A DNA stretch of 64,000 nucleotides from Bordetella genomosp. 5 (GTDB lineage Bacteria; Pseudomonadota; Gammaproteobacteria; Burkholderiales; Burkholderiaceae_B). The stretch is from assembly GCF_002261475.1 (NCBI RefSeq), contig NZ_NEVN01000001.1, positions 62,001 to 126,000 of the forward strand, given 5' to 3'. Within the stretch, counting starts at the first letter, position 1. The number at the start of each line of letters is the position of its first letter. Shown piece by piece: positions 51,862 through 60,354 of this stretch. The notes under the pieces were generated by a model, which was not told where the DNA came from, did no database searches, and was given only the letters and a program-made list of their open reading frames with translations. A program made the position numbers and the translations under genes.

Positions 51862-51897
51862 CCCTGGCGGGGGTGTGACCAGGAGCGCCCGCCAGGG
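51862..51897. terminator. Hairpin in the 51758-51972 gap
   Basis: CCCTGGCGGG (51862-51871) pairs with CCCGCCAGGG (51888-51897) across a 16-base loop. It lies between the acidic-protein gene start and the 3' end of the autotransporter remnant, and could end transcription of the latter. No T run is present. Confidence 0.35.
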
Positions 51898-51972
51898 GAG
51901 TGACCGCGAGGCCGCGCCGGTACGCGGCCCGGGCGCCCGGACGCCCGGTGCCCGGCGCAGCGATTCCCGTCG

Positions 51973-53412
51973 TCAGAACCGCCAGGTGGCCTTGACCGAC
52001 CCGCCGGAGCTGCGCGCGCGATCGGAGAGCAGGCCGTCGTACTGCAGGCGCAGGTCGAAGCCCGCTTTGCTCGCGAGCTCGACGCCCACGGTCGCGTGCC
52101 CGAATACGCGGCCGGTCTCCAGCGTGGTGCGGAAGTCGCCGCTGCCGCCGGGCGCCGCGCCCAGCTGCGCTTTGGTCGTCCAGTTGTCGGTGCTGGCCAG
52201 CGATACCCCGACGTTGACGAAGGGCCGTGCGGTGTAGCCGTTTTTCATGTCGAAGCGCGCGCCCACTTCGACGCCGGGTGTCAGCAGCGCGGTGAACTTG
52301 TCCGCGCTCTTGACGTCCAGGTTCAGCGGGCCCGCGCCGCGCTCGCTGTACGAAGGCATGCGGGTATAGATCAGATCCAGGTTGGTGTAGGGCTTGATGT
52401 AGGCCGTGTCCGTGGCGAGTGCCGCCGGCGCGGCCGACAGGCCGGGCGAAAGATCGCTCAGCGCCGAGGCGTGTCCCGAACGTCCGGCGCTCGCTGCGTG
52501 ATCCAGTTGCGCGTACAACGATCCCAGTGCTTCGTTGCTGCCGCGGTCCCAGATGTTCTGCAGATGTTCGCTGACCTCGCGCAGGTTGTTGCCCACGCCG
52601 TGCAGGTCGGAAACGGCCTGGAAGTTTGCCTGGCCTGCCGACACCGCGGCGGTCTGCCCCGTGTAGCGGGTATTGAAGCTGAACAGCGACGATGCACCGC
52701 CGACGCTCGCACCCGAAGTGAGCGTTCCGGCCTGCAGGAACGGCAGTTCGCGGTTCGGCATCAGCGTGACGGCGTCGATCCGGACATGACCGCCGAGCGA
52801 CGCGGCACCGTCGACGGTCAGGGTGTCCGCGCGCCGGCCGGAGAAGTCGGCGCTGACGTGCAGGGTGCCCGCACCGCGTTGCGTGTAGTCGTTGGTCACC
52901 CGCATGCTGTCGATCCGCGCTGCCGATCCGATGAGGACGTTGCCGTCGTTGAAGACCGACCCTCTGACGGTCTGCGCGTTGAGCAGGGTGCCGGTGTTGT
53001 TGATGGCGCCCACGGTGGCGGCGCCCTGCGCGGTCAAGAGCAGCGTTCCCGAGACTTGCCCCGCGTTGTTCACCGTGGTGGTGCCGAAGCGGGTCTGCTG
53101 CACGGCCGTGGTCGAGAGAATCTTGCCGGTATTACTGACGGTGACCACGTTCGCATAGGAACCGCCATCGAGCCAGAGGCCGACGCCGTTGGGATCGTCG
53201 GTGGTGGTCTGGAGCAGACCGCCTATGTTCAGCGAGATGGGAGACGCCATGGCGGTATTGCCGTCGCTCTGGGCGAACACGCCGACCGGGTCGGGGCCGT
53301 AGGAGAGGACTCTGCCATCGACGTCCTGGGTAAACGTGATGCTGCCCGCTTTGCCACCTCCGCCCGAGGCGTGGTCGAATACCGACCCCGCGAAGCTGCC
53401 TTGCGCCCGCGG
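51973..53412 (-). pseudogene. 5'-truncated autotransporter (passenger end plus beta-barrel)
   Basis: About 480 residues of open frame end in the beta-barrel signature (final residues VKATWRF, with a C-terminal Phe for outer-membrane insertion). Upstream are passenger-type repeats (TGKILSTTAVQQTRFGTTTV, NNAGQVSGTLLLTAQGAATV) and the junction helix VGNNLREVSEHLQNIWDRGS. Intact autotransporters have a signal peptide and usually a longer passenger. Here the frame runs without signal peptide into an AraC-type coding region on the other strand at about 53395-53425. The 5' part is therefore deleted and no secreted product is expected. Confidence 0.85.
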
Positions 53413-53414
53413 CG

Positions 53415-53738
53415 CCCAAAAGTCTGCGACGCGCACAGGCCTACATGCTCGAGCATCTGGGCGATCGTGTGCCGGTCGCCATGGTGGCAAGTCACTGCGG
53501 TCTGTCGGTGCGGCGGCTGCAGGCCTTGTTCCAGGATGAGTGCGGGCAGTCCCCGCTGCAATGGTTGCGGCAGCAACGACTGGAGGCGGTTCGGCGCGCG
53601 CTGTCGCAGCCTTACCCCTCCGAGACGATCAGCGCCATCGCCACGCGCTTCGGCTTCAGCCACCTCGGCGAGTTTTCGCGCGCGTATCGCCAGGCCTTCG
53701 GCGAAACGCCGCAGGAAACACGCCGCAAGGCGGCATGA
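53415..53738 (+). pseudogene. 5'-truncated AraC-family regulator (DNA-binding domain only)
   Basis: The frame yields the double helix-turn-helix of AraC proteins: LRRAQAYMLEHLGDRVPVAM, CGLSVRRLQALFQDECGQSP and ISAIATRFGFSHLGEFSRAY ending GETPQETRRKAA. The effector domain and any start are missing; the conserved sequence begins within 15 bp of where the autotransporter coding sequence stops on the other strand. The two genes were probably a divergent pair joined by one deletion. An internal ATG at 53445 could still give a 97-residue DNA-binding fragment. Confidence 0.85.
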
Positions 53739-53759
53739 AGCAGAAAATCAGTGGGCATA

Positions 53760-53787
53760 TTGACATATCGGGAAATCTCGATATGAT
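53760..53787 (+). promoter_or_regulatory. Sigma-70 promoter of the ArsR gene
   Basis: TTGACA (53760-53765), a 16-bp spacer and TATGAT (53782-53787) make a near-consensus promoter. The predicted start of the RNA, 7-8 bases later, coincides with the ATG at 53795, so the message may be leaderless. Confidence 0.65.
53765..53784. promoter_or_regulatory. ArsR operator copy 1
   Basis: ATATCGGGAAATCTCGATAT is a 20-bp imperfect palindrome filling the promoter spacer of the ArsR gene. Read on the other strand, the copy ahead of the dehydrogenase gene differs from it at only two positions. Confidence 0.75.
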
Positions 53788-53794
53788 GGAAGCC

Positions 53795-54097
53795 ATGGAA
53801 TTACTCGACATCTTCAAAGCGCTCTCGAATCGCACGCGCCTGGACATCCTCAAGGGCTTGAAAGATCCCGAGAACAGTTTCCCTCCGCAGGACGAGGGTG
53901 ACGTTCACGAGGTGGGCGTTTGCGTGAGCAGCATCCAGGAAGGCATCGGGCTGTCGCAATCGACAGTGTCCGACTACCTGGCCACGCTGCACCGTGCCGG
54001 TCTGGTCGAGGTCCGGCGCATCGGCCCCTGGACGTATTACAAGCGCAACGAAGCCACCCTTCGCGCGCTGGCCGAGGTCATCGGCAAAGAGCTCTAA
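53795..54097 (+). CDS. ArsR-family transcriptional repressor
   Basis: From the ATG at 53795 the protein has 100 residues, the usual ArsR size, with MELLDIFKALSNRTRLDILK and the recognition helix region GIGLSQSTVSDYLATLHRAG and VEVRRIGPWTYYKRNE. The single cysteine (VGVCVSS) does not make a metal site, so it may sense thiol or redox signals. Longer starts (53735, 53783) exist, but the first falls before the promoter. The operator within its promoter implies self-repression, and the downstream dehydrogenase is its target. Confidence 0.88.
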   Translation: MELLDIFKALSNRTRLDILKGLKDPENSFPPQDEGDVHEVGVCVSSIQEGIGLSQSTVSDYLATLHRAGLVEVRRIGPWTYYKRNEATLRALAEVIGKEL

Positions 54098-54137
54098 GCC
54101 CCTTTGTTTTATTGCCCGCAGTTTTTTTCATCTGTTG

Positions 54138-54157
54138 ATATCGGAATTTCCCGATAT
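54138..54157. promoter_or_regulatory. ArsR operator copy 2
   Basis: ATATCGGAATTTCCCGATAT has the same length and outer arms as copy 1, and nearly the same sequence when reversed. It lies 28 bp ahead of the dehydrogenase start. Confidence 0.75.
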
Positions 54158-54173
54158 CCCAATATACCGATAT
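54154..54173. promoter_or_regulatory. ArsR operator copy 3 (weaker)
   Basis: ATATCCCAATATACCGATAT shares its first four bases with the end of copy 2 and keeps the CCGATAT arm. The overlap suggests side-by-side binding of two repressor dimers. Confidence 0.55.
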
Positions 54174-54184
54174 AAGGAATGAAC

Positions 54185-55159
54185 ATGAAAGCGATCGTAC
54201 TGACTTCTTTTGGCGGCCCCGATGCCTTTGCGCTGCGCGACGTGCCCAAGCCGGTGCCGCAGGCCGGCGAGGTGCTGGTTCGCGTGCACGCCACCTCCAT
54301 CAATCCGCTGGATTACCAGATCCGGCGTGGCGACTATCCGGAATCGGTACCCCTGCCCGCGATCACCGGCCATGATGTCTCTGGCGTGGTCGAGGCGGTG
54401 GGCCCTGGTGTGACCTCGTTCGTGCCGGGCGACGAGGTCTGGTACACGCCGCAGATCTTCCAGGGGTCCGGCAGCTATGCCGAGTACCACGTCGCATCCG
54501 AGACCATCATCGGCAAGAAGCCCGCCGCGCTGAGCCACCTCGAGGCGGCGAGCCTGACGCTCGTGGGTGGCACCGCCTGGGAAGCGCTGGTCGTGCGTGC
54601 GGGGCTGCGCGTGGGCGAAAGCATCCTGATCCACGGTGGCGCGGGCGGTGTCGGCCATGTGGCGATTCAGCTCGCCAAGGCCATCGGCGCGCGGGTCCTC
54701 ACGACCGCACGGGCGTCCAACGCCGAGTTCGTGCGCCGCCTGGGCGCCGACGTGGTGATCGACTACGAACAGGAAGACTACGTGGTGGCGGTGCTGCGTG
54801 AAACCGGTGGCCGGGGCGTCGACGTCGTGTTCGACACCATCGGCGGCGACACGCTGTCGCGCAGCGCCGATGTGCTGAACCAATTGGGCCGCGTGGTCTC
54901 GATCGTGGACATCGCGAAGCCGCAGAACCTGCTGCAGGCCTGGGGCAAGAACGCCAGCTATCACTTCGTCTTCACCCGCCAGCATCGCGGCAAGCTGGAC
55001 GAGCTGAGTGCGCTGATCGAACGCGGGCAGCTGCGCCCGCATGTGGGGGCCGTGTATTCGCTGGCTGACATCCCGGCCGCGCATGCCCGGCTGGAGAGCC
55101 CCAACAATGGTCTGGTCGGAAAAATCGCCATTGCGGTCGAACCCAGCCTGGCGCCTTGA
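54185..55159 (+). CDS. Zinc-independent alcohol dehydrogenase / quinone oxidoreductase (MDR family)
   Basis: The 324-residue NADPH-dependent enzyme has the medium-chain dehydrogenase pattern: [58 protein letters not shown] and the nucleotide motif [20 protein letters not shown]. The zinc-binding cysteines are missing, which fits quinone or enone reductases. AAGGA at 54174-54178 points to the ATG at 54185. Two ArsR-type operators precede it, so the ArsR protein likely controls it, perhaps in answer to quinones or electrophiles. Confidence 0.9.
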   Translation: MKAIVLTSFGGPDAFALRDVPKPVPQAGEVLVRVHATSINPLDYQIRRGDYPESVPLPAITGHDVSGVVEAVGPGVTSFVPGDEVWYTPQIFQGSGSYAEYHVASETIIGKKPAALSHLEAASLTLVGGTAWEALVVRAGLRVGESILIHGGAGGVGHVAIQLAKAIGARVLTTARASNAEFVRRLGADVVIDYEQEDYVVAVLRETGGRGVDVVFDTIGGDTLSRSADVLNQLGRVVSIVDIAKPQNLLQAWGKNASYHFVFTRQHRGKLDELSALIERGQLRPHVGAVYSLADIPAAHARLESPNNGLVGKIAIAVEPSLAP

Positions 55160-55254
55160 GGCAGGGACTGCGGGGCGCCCACACCGGCCCGCGGGCACAG
55201 GACTTGCGGGCCTTCGCGCCGCAATCCTGTGCCCCCTGTCCAAGAGGCGTCGAC

Positions 55255-55683
55255 GTGAATCAACTCATCGAATACCGGTATTCCCCGACCGTGGGGCCCC
55301 TCCACGCGGTACTGCTCGCGGGGGCGCTGCCCCTGTTTCTGGGCGCGGCCCTGTCCGATTGGGCCTACGCCAAGACCTTCGAGATTCAGTGGAACAACTT
55401 CGCGTCCTGGCTGCTGGTGGGCGGCCTGATGATCGGCGGCCTCGCGCTGATCTTCGCCATCGTCGATCTGTTCCGGGCGCGCCAACGCGCACGCGGCATC
55501 GTGCTTTATGCCGTGGTGCTGCTGGCGGCCTGGGTGGTGGGATTCTTCAACGCGTTGATCCATGCGCGTGATGCCTGGGCCAGCATGCCCACGGGCCTGA
55601 TCCTGTCTGTCGTGGGAACGCTGTTGATGCTCGTGGCCGTCTGGCTCGGCTTTCGCACGCCCCGTATCCGGAGCGCCGTATGA
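55255..55683 (+). CDS. DUF2231-type four-helix membrane protein
   Basis: The 142-residue protein (GTG start at 55255) has four membrane helices (about 18-38, 48-70, 80-100 and 115-135) and a pattern like DUF2231 proteins (GPLHAVLLAGALPLFLGAAL, FALIHARDAW-type loop). Its last codon overlaps the start of the sugar dehydrogenase gene (ATGA). That coupling suggests it is the membrane partner, perhaps for electron transfer from the periplasmic enzyme. Confidence 0.78.
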   Translation: MNQLIEYRYSPTVGPLHAVLLAGALPLFLGAALSDWAYAKTFEIQWNNFASWLLVGGLMIGGLALIFAIVDLFRARQRARGIVLYAVVLLAAWVVGFFNALIHARDAWASMPTGLILSVVGTLLMLVAVWLGFRTPRIRSAV

Positions 55684-56984
55684 AAACCCTCAGCCTGCTT
55701 GCCCTCATTCCCCTGACCGCGGCGCTGGCCGTCGCCCATGCGCAACAACCGCCCGCTTCGCAGGTCGGCCCGAACCCTGACCTGCCCAAACCCGAACGCG
55801 GGCTCTTGCCCGACATGGTGATCGCCAAGCCCGCGCAGTGGGGCGACAAGCTGCCCACGGTGCCCGAGGGCTACACCATCAAGGCGATCGCCACCGATCT
55901 GAAGATCCCCCGGCAGACGCTGCTGCTGCCCAACGGCGACATTCTGGTTGCCGAGGGCAGAGGCGGCAACGCAGGCAAGCTCAAGCCCAAGGACGTGATC
56001 GCCGGCATCATCAAGGCGCGCGGCACCAGCCCGGTCAAGGGTGGCAATCGCCTGACCTTGCTGCGCGATCCCGAGGGCGACGGCACATACGAAGCATCGG
56101 TGTTCGCCGACAACCTCAACGCGCCCTACGGTCTCGCATTGATCGACAACGCGATCTACGTGGCCAACCAGGACGCGCTGGTGCGCTTCACCTATCAACC
56201 GGGGCAGACGAAGGCCAGCGGGCCACCCGAGACCGTGACGCTGCTGCCGTCGGAGTTGAATCATCACTGGACCAAGGCCATGACGGCGAGCGCCGATGGC
56301 CAGTATCTGTACGTGGGCATCGGCTCCAACAGCAATATCACCGAGCGCGGCATGGCCGTGGAGGCCGATCGCGCCATGATCTGGCGCATCAACGCACAGA
56401 CCGGCGAGCACAAGCCGTATGCCACGGGGCTGCGCAATCCCACGGCGCTGACCATCCAGCCCGGCACGGATCAGCTGTGGGCGGTCGTGAACGAGCGCGA
56501 CGAGATCGGCCCGGATCTGGTGCCTGACTACCTGACCTCCGTGAAGGAAGGCGCCTTTTACGGCTGGCCCTATAGCTACTGGGGCCAGCACGTCGATGAT
56601 CGCGTGCGGCCGCAGGATCCGGCCAAGGTCGCGGCCGCGATCGCGCCGGATTACAGCCTGGGCGCGCACGTCGCCGCGCTCGGTGTGGATTTCTCGACCG
56701 ACACCATGGGCGCGAAGTTCGCCAACGGCGCGTTCGTCGGCGAGCACGGCAGCTGGAACCGCAAGGATCCGGTGGGCTACAAAGTCGTGTTCGTACCGTT
56801 CCAGGATGGCCGGCCGTCGGGCCCGCCGGTCGATTTCGTGAGCGGGTTTCGCGATGACGACGGCACCACGCGCGGCCGTCCGGTCGGCGTGACGGTCGAC
56901 CCGAAGGGCGCGCTGATCGTTGCCGACGATCTGTCGAACACGATCTGGCGCATCACGCCGACGCAGGCCGCCGCGGCGCGATAG
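55680..56984 (+). CDS. PQQ-type sorbosone/glucose dehydrogenase-like protein
   Basis: The 434-residue protein has a signal peptide (LSLLALIPLTAALAVAHA) and a six-bladed beta-propeller pattern of the GSDH/sorbosone group: LLPNGDILVAEGRGGNAGKL, NAPYGLALIDNAIYVANQDA, YATGLRNPTALTIQPGTDQL and GEHGSWNRKDPVGYKVVFVP. Such soluble periplasmic dehydrogenases oxidise sugars or sugar-derived aldehydes with PQQ and pass electrons to the respiratory chain. It is translationally coupled to the membrane protein upstream. The real substrate is unknown. Confidence 0.85.
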   Translation: MKTLSLLALIPLTAALAVAHAQQPPASQVGPNPDLPKPERGLLPDMVIAKPAQWGDKLPTVPEGYTIKAIATDLKIPRQTLLLPNGDILVAEGRGGNAGKLKPKDVIAGIIKARGTSPVKGGNRLTLLRDPEGDGTYEASVFADNLNAPYGLALIDNAIYVANQDALVRFTYQPGQTKASGPPETVTLLPSELNHHWTKAMTASADGQYLYVGIGSNSNITERGMAVEADRAMIWRINAQTGEHKPYATGLRNPTALTIQPGTDQLWAVVNERDEIGPDLVPDYLTSVKEGAFYGWPYSYWGQHVDDRVRPQDPAKVAAAIAPDYSLGAHVAALGVDFSTDTMGAKFANGAFVGEHGSWNRKDPVGYKVVFVPFQDGRPSGPPVDFVSGFRDDDGTTRGRPVGVTVDPKGALIVADDLSNTIWRITPTQAAAAR

Positions 56985-57034
56985 CCATGCGGGCAGGGTC
57001 GGGCTGAAGTGTCGTAAATTGAGGGCGACGGGCG

Positions 57035-57046
57035 GGGCAATTGCCC
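57035..57046. promoter_or_regulatory. Palindrome GGGCAATTGCCC between dehydrogenase and LysR genes
   Basis: A perfect 12-bp palindrome with extra GGGCG/CGCCC flanks lies 54 bp ahead of the LysR start and 50 bp past the dehydrogenase gene. It may be an operator or a weak terminator; no T run follows. Confidence 0.35.
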
Positions 57047-57099
57047 TCGCCCGGCGTCATGCAGGCCTCCTGCATCGGCCCACCTTCCCTCACTCAGCC

Positions 57100-57996
57100 A
57101 TGTCATCCCTGCGTCTGGACAGCCTGGAAATCTTCGAAGATGTCGTACGGCACGGCGGCTTCCGTGCGGCGGCGGTGAAGCGCGGCGTATCGTCGTCGGC
57201 CATCAGTCAGTCGATCACCGCGCTCGAGGCCGCGCTGGGCATCCGGCTTCTGCACCGCACGACGCGCAGCGTGTCGCCCACCGAGGCGGGCGAGCGCCTG
57301 CTCGGGCGGCTGTCGCCCGCGCTGCTCGACATCCGCACCGCCATCGACGAGCTCAATCAGTTTCGCGAGAACCCCACCGGCACCCTACGCATCAACGCGC
57401 CCGGTCCGGCGGTGGACCACGTGCTGTGTCCGCTGGCGTTTCGTTTCATGGAGACCTATCCGGACGTGAAGGTCGAGATCGTGAGCGATGCGGCGATCGT
57501 GGACATCGTGGAGCAGGGCTTCGACGCGGGCGTGCGGTTCGGCGCGCAGCTCGCGCAGGACATGGTCGCCATGCCGCTCGGCCCCGCGCTGCGCTACGCG
57601 ATCGTGGCCTCGCCCGGCTATCTGCAGAAGTATCCGCGCCCCGTGCTGCCCTCCGATCTCGCGGCGCACGACTGCATCCGGCGCCGCTTCCCGGGCGGCA
57701 CGACCGTCACGTGGAAGTTCGGCAAGGATGGCGAGACCCCCGAAATCGTGCCGCAGGGCCGGCTCACGCTGAGCTCCGCGCAACAGGAGCTGCAGGCCGC
57801 GCTGGCCGGCGCGGGCGTGGCGCATCTCTTCGAGGATTACGTGCGCGAGCACATCGAACAGGGCAGTCTCGTGGAGCTGCTGGTCGACTGGAAGCAGACG
57901 CTGCCGAGCTGGTGTCTGTATTACCCCAGCCGGCGGCATCCGAGCGCGGCGATGCGCGCGTTCATCGATTACGTGCGCGATTACGACTGGGCCTGA
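57100..57996 (+). CDS. LysR-family transcriptional regulator
   Basis: The 298-residue protein has a LysR helix-turn-helix (LEIFEDVVRHGGFRAAAVKR, SSAISQSITALEAALGIRLL) and an effector domain (GTLRINAPGPAVDHVLCPLA). Like the regulator at 49270, it has the HRTTRSV-TEAG core of the CrgA-like group. Its stop codon overlaps the convergent Kelch gene by 16 bp. No divergent partner exists, so the target is unclear; the PQQ-type dehydrogenase operon upstream is possible. Confidence 0.92.
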   Translation: MSSLRLDSLEIFEDVVRHGGFRAAAVKRGVSSSAISQSITALEAALGIRLLHRTTRSVSPTEAGERLLGRLSPALLDIRTAIDELNQFRENPTGTLRINAPGPAVDHVLCPLAFRFMETYPDVKVEIVSDAAIVDIVEQGFDAGVRFGAQLAQDMVAMPLGPALRYAIVASPGYLQKYPRPVLPSDLAAHDCIRRRFPGGTTVTWKFGKDGETPEIVPQGRLTLSSAQQELQAALAGAGVAHLFEDYVREHIEQGSLVELLVDWKQTLPSWCLYYPSRRHPSAAMRAFIDYVRDYDWA

Positions 57997-59021
57997 GCGT
58001 CCGGCAACACGAGCACTTCATGCACCGCGCTGGCCTGATCGCCACCCACGCGCAGACCACCGCCCACCACATGAATGCGATTGCCGATGACGGCCGCGCC
58101 CAGGCCGTGCCGCGGCGTGGGCAGGGGCGGCAGCGCGCTCCAGCGATCGCTCGCGGGCTCGTAGACCCACGCATTGGCGAACACCTTCTGCTCGGGCACC
58201 CACTGCTCGCCACCAAACACATACAGGCGTCCGCCATGCGCGGCCGCGGCCAGTCCGCCTTGTGCCTGCGGCATCGGCGCGCGCTGCGACCAGCGATCCG
58301 TGCGCGGATCGTAGACCTCGAGCTGCGCCGCATTGACCTGGCGCAGCGAGCCATCGGCCTGCTTGATCGCCTGGCGCCCGCCGACGACGAACAGGCGGCC
58401 ACCGATCACCGCCGCCGCCGCGCTGTTGCGGGCGGTGGGCGCGTCGGCGATGGCCGACCAGCGCCCATTCGCCGGGTTGAACACCAGGCTGCGCGCGGTG
58501 TCGGCGTGATCGTTGAAGTGGCGTGCGTCATCGTGCGCGCGCACCCGCCCGCCCACGAGATAGAGCCGTTCCGCAATCGCGGCGAACACGCCCTCGGCCG
58601 TCGGATAGGGAATGGGCGTGCTGTCGCGCCAGCGGTTGGCGCGCGGGTCGTACACATAGGCCGAGGCCTGCGCGCGCCAGTTGGGGAAGCCGCCGCTGAA
58701 GCCGCCCACGCCGTAGAGCAGGCCGCCCGTCGCGGCCAGGGCGATGTGATGTCGGGCCTCGGGCAGCGTTGCCAGCCGGGTCCAGGCGTCCGTGGCGGGG
58801 TCGTACGACTCGAAATGCGCGGAGTAGCCGGTGTTGGGCGTGAGCAGTCCGCCCGCGACATACAGCCGTCCGTCCAGCACTTCGGGATAGAGTTCCTGGC
58901 GGGCCACGGTCGGCGCGGCCGCCGTGGTCCAGCGCGGCGCGGGGGTTTGGGCGAAGGCGGGCCGAATGAAAGGCACGGCGGCCAGGGCAGCGCCCAGGCG
59001 CAGAATGTCGCGTCGTTGCAT
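57981..59021 (-). CDS. Kelch-repeat protein with Tat signal
   Basis: The 346-residue protein starts MQRRDILRLGAALAAVPFIR, a twin-arginine (RR) signal. Six Kelch units follow, each with a GG pair and spaced Y/W (e.g. LDGRLYVAGGLLTPNTGY, LYLVGGRVRAHDDA, LFVVGGRQAIKQ, LYVFGGEQWV, IHVVGGGLRVGG). They would form one beta-propeller in the periplasm. No catalytic motif is visible, so binding or an unknown cofactor role is possible. The gene converges on and overlaps the LysR gene by 16 bp. Confidence 0.85.
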   Translation of the reverse strand: MQRRDILRLGAALAAVPFIRPAFAQTPAPRWTTAAAPTVARQELYPEVLDGRLYVAGGLLTPNTGYSAHFESYDPATDAWTRLATLPEARHHIALAATGGLLYGVGGFSGGFPNWRAQASAYVYDPRANRWRDSTPIPYPTAEGVFAAIAERLYLVGGRVRAHDDARHFNDHADTARSLVFNPANGRWSAIADAPTARNSAAAAVIGGRLFVVGGRQAIKQADGSLRQVNAAQLEVYDPRTDRWSQRAPMPQAQGGLAAAAHGGRLYVFGGEQWVPEQKVFANAWVYEPASDRWSALPPLPTPRHGLGAAVIGNRIHVVGGGLRVGGDQASAVHEVLVLPDAQAQS

Positions 59022-59174
59022 GGTCGGTCTCGTGCGTGGAAGGGTTCGACCATGGTAGGGAGACGCGGCGCGCGACACTAGACGCTCGGGCCTTAGCGGG
59101 CTGTTCAGCGTGGGTTAACAATCATGGCGCTCTGGCGCTCTGTGCGGAGATCAGGTCGTGCCGACTCATGCAAA

Positions 59175-59221
59175 CGCCCGCTGCGACGGGCCCACTTCGC
59201 GTGGGCCCGTCGCAGCGGGCG
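59175..59221 (-). terminator. 21-bp perfect hairpin terminator of the hydrolase gene
   Basis: Bases 59175-59195 are the exact reverse complement of 59201-59221 with a 5-base loop. On the minus strand a TTT follows. It lies about 20 bp past the stop of the hydrolase gene at 59240. The stem is unusually long and perfect. Confidence 0.75.
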
Positions 59222-59239
59222 TGGCTGCACCTGCCTCGA

Positions 59240-60253
59240 TTACTTCAGACGCGCCTTAAGTTCCTCGGCGGCCTGGTGCAGTGCCGAGCGGGTGGCGGGC
59301 ACGTCGGACAGCACGTTGAGCAGACCGAAGTCATGGATCATGCCGTTGTAGCGGGTCACGACCACGCTCACGCCGGCGGCGTCGAGCTTGCGGCCGTAGG
59401 CTTCGCCCTCGTCGCGCAGCACGTCCTTCTCCGCGGTCTGGATCAGCGTGGGCGGCAGGCCCTTGAGCTGGTCCGGGGTAGCGAGCAGCGGCGAGGCGTG
59501 GATGTCCTGGCGTTGCTTGGGATCGGTCGTGTACGCATCCCAGAACCACTTCATCATGTTGCGCGTAAGAAAGTGGCCTTCCGCGAACTCGTCGTACGAG
59601 GCGTTTTCGAAGTTGGCGTTGGTGACCGGCCAGAACAGCACCTGCGCGCGCAGTGCGGGCTTGCCCTTCTCCTTGGCCATCTGGGCCACGACCGTGGCCA
59701 TGTTGCCGCCCACGCTGTTGCCGGCGATGGCGAGACGTTTGCCGTCGACGTTGATCTGCGCGCCGTTCTCGGACACCCACTTCGTGGCCGCGTAGATCTC
59801 GTTGATCGCGACCGGATAACGGGCTTCGGGCGACGGCGTGTAGTCGACGAAGATGGCGGCCGCGCCGGAGTCGGCCACGAGATCACGCACGAAGCGTTCG
59901 TGCGTGGGGAAGTCGCCCAGGATCCAGCCGCCGCCGTGCACGAAGATGAAGCCGGGCAGCACGCCCTTGGCGCCCGCGGGGCGCACGATGTGCAGCTTGA
60001 TCTGCTTGCCGTCGACCGTGATGGTCTTTTCGCTGACGTCGGCGGCAGGCAGCTTGGCACCCTGCTGAGCGCCGACCAGCACCTGGCGTGCGGCGGCGGG
60101 CGTCAGCGTTTCGAGCGGCTGGCCCCCGCCCTTGGCGAGGGCTTCCAGGAAGGCTTGCGTGTTGTGCTCGACGCCGGCGCTGCCGGCGGCGAAGGTGGTC
60201 AGGGGAGCCAGAGCCAGCAGGGAGGCGGCGAGGAGCTTGCGGGGGAAGGCCAT
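59240..60253 (-). CDS. Exported alpha/beta-hydrolase (hormone-sensitive-lipase-like esterase)
   Basis: The 337-residue protein has a signal peptide (RKLLAASLLALAPLTTFA) and the HSL-type esterase motifs: oxyanion HGGGW (FIFVHGGGWILGD), nucleophile elbow GNSVGG (LAIAGNSVGGNMAT), acid Asp in the LIQTAEKDVLRDEG region and the final His (MIHDFG). It would cleave short-chain esters in the periplasm. It is divergent from an AraC-family gene, its likely regulator. A very stable hairpin follows its stop. Confidence 0.9.
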   Translation of the reverse strand: MAFPRKLLAASLLALAPLTTFAAGSAGVEHNTQAFLEALAKGGGQPLETLTPAAARQVLVGAQQGAKLPAADVSEKTITVDGKQIKLHIVRPAGAKGVLPGFIFVHGGGWILGDFPTHERFVRDLVADSGAAAIFVDYTPSPEARYPVAINEIYAATKWVSENGAQINVDGKRLAIAGNSVGGNMATVVAQMAKEKGKPALRAQVLFWPVTNANFENASYDEFAEGHFLTRNMMKWFWDAYTTDPKQRQDIHASPLLATPDQLKGLPPTLIQTAEKDVLRDEGEAYGRKLDAAGVSVVVTRYNGMIHDFGLLNVLSDVPATRSALHQAAEELKARLK

Positions 60254-60354
60254 GATGTGTTGTTCCGTGTGGGGTTGCGATGGGTGTCACTTTAGGCCCG
60301 TTGGCAAAACTAAAAGTCACGTATAGTCTTGAAAACTTGATTAGGAGTATTTTC

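Noticed and set aside
51845-51862. Sigma-54 promoter (TGGCAC followed by TGCT)
   Set aside because: The distance between the GG and GC elements is two bases too long for sigma-54.
53735-53794. Longer ArsR start overlapping the AraC stop (ATGA at 53735)
   Set aside because: A near-consensus promoter with an operator lies downstream of this ATG, and the added residues do not belong to the ArsR fold. It remains possible if read-through from upstream occurs.
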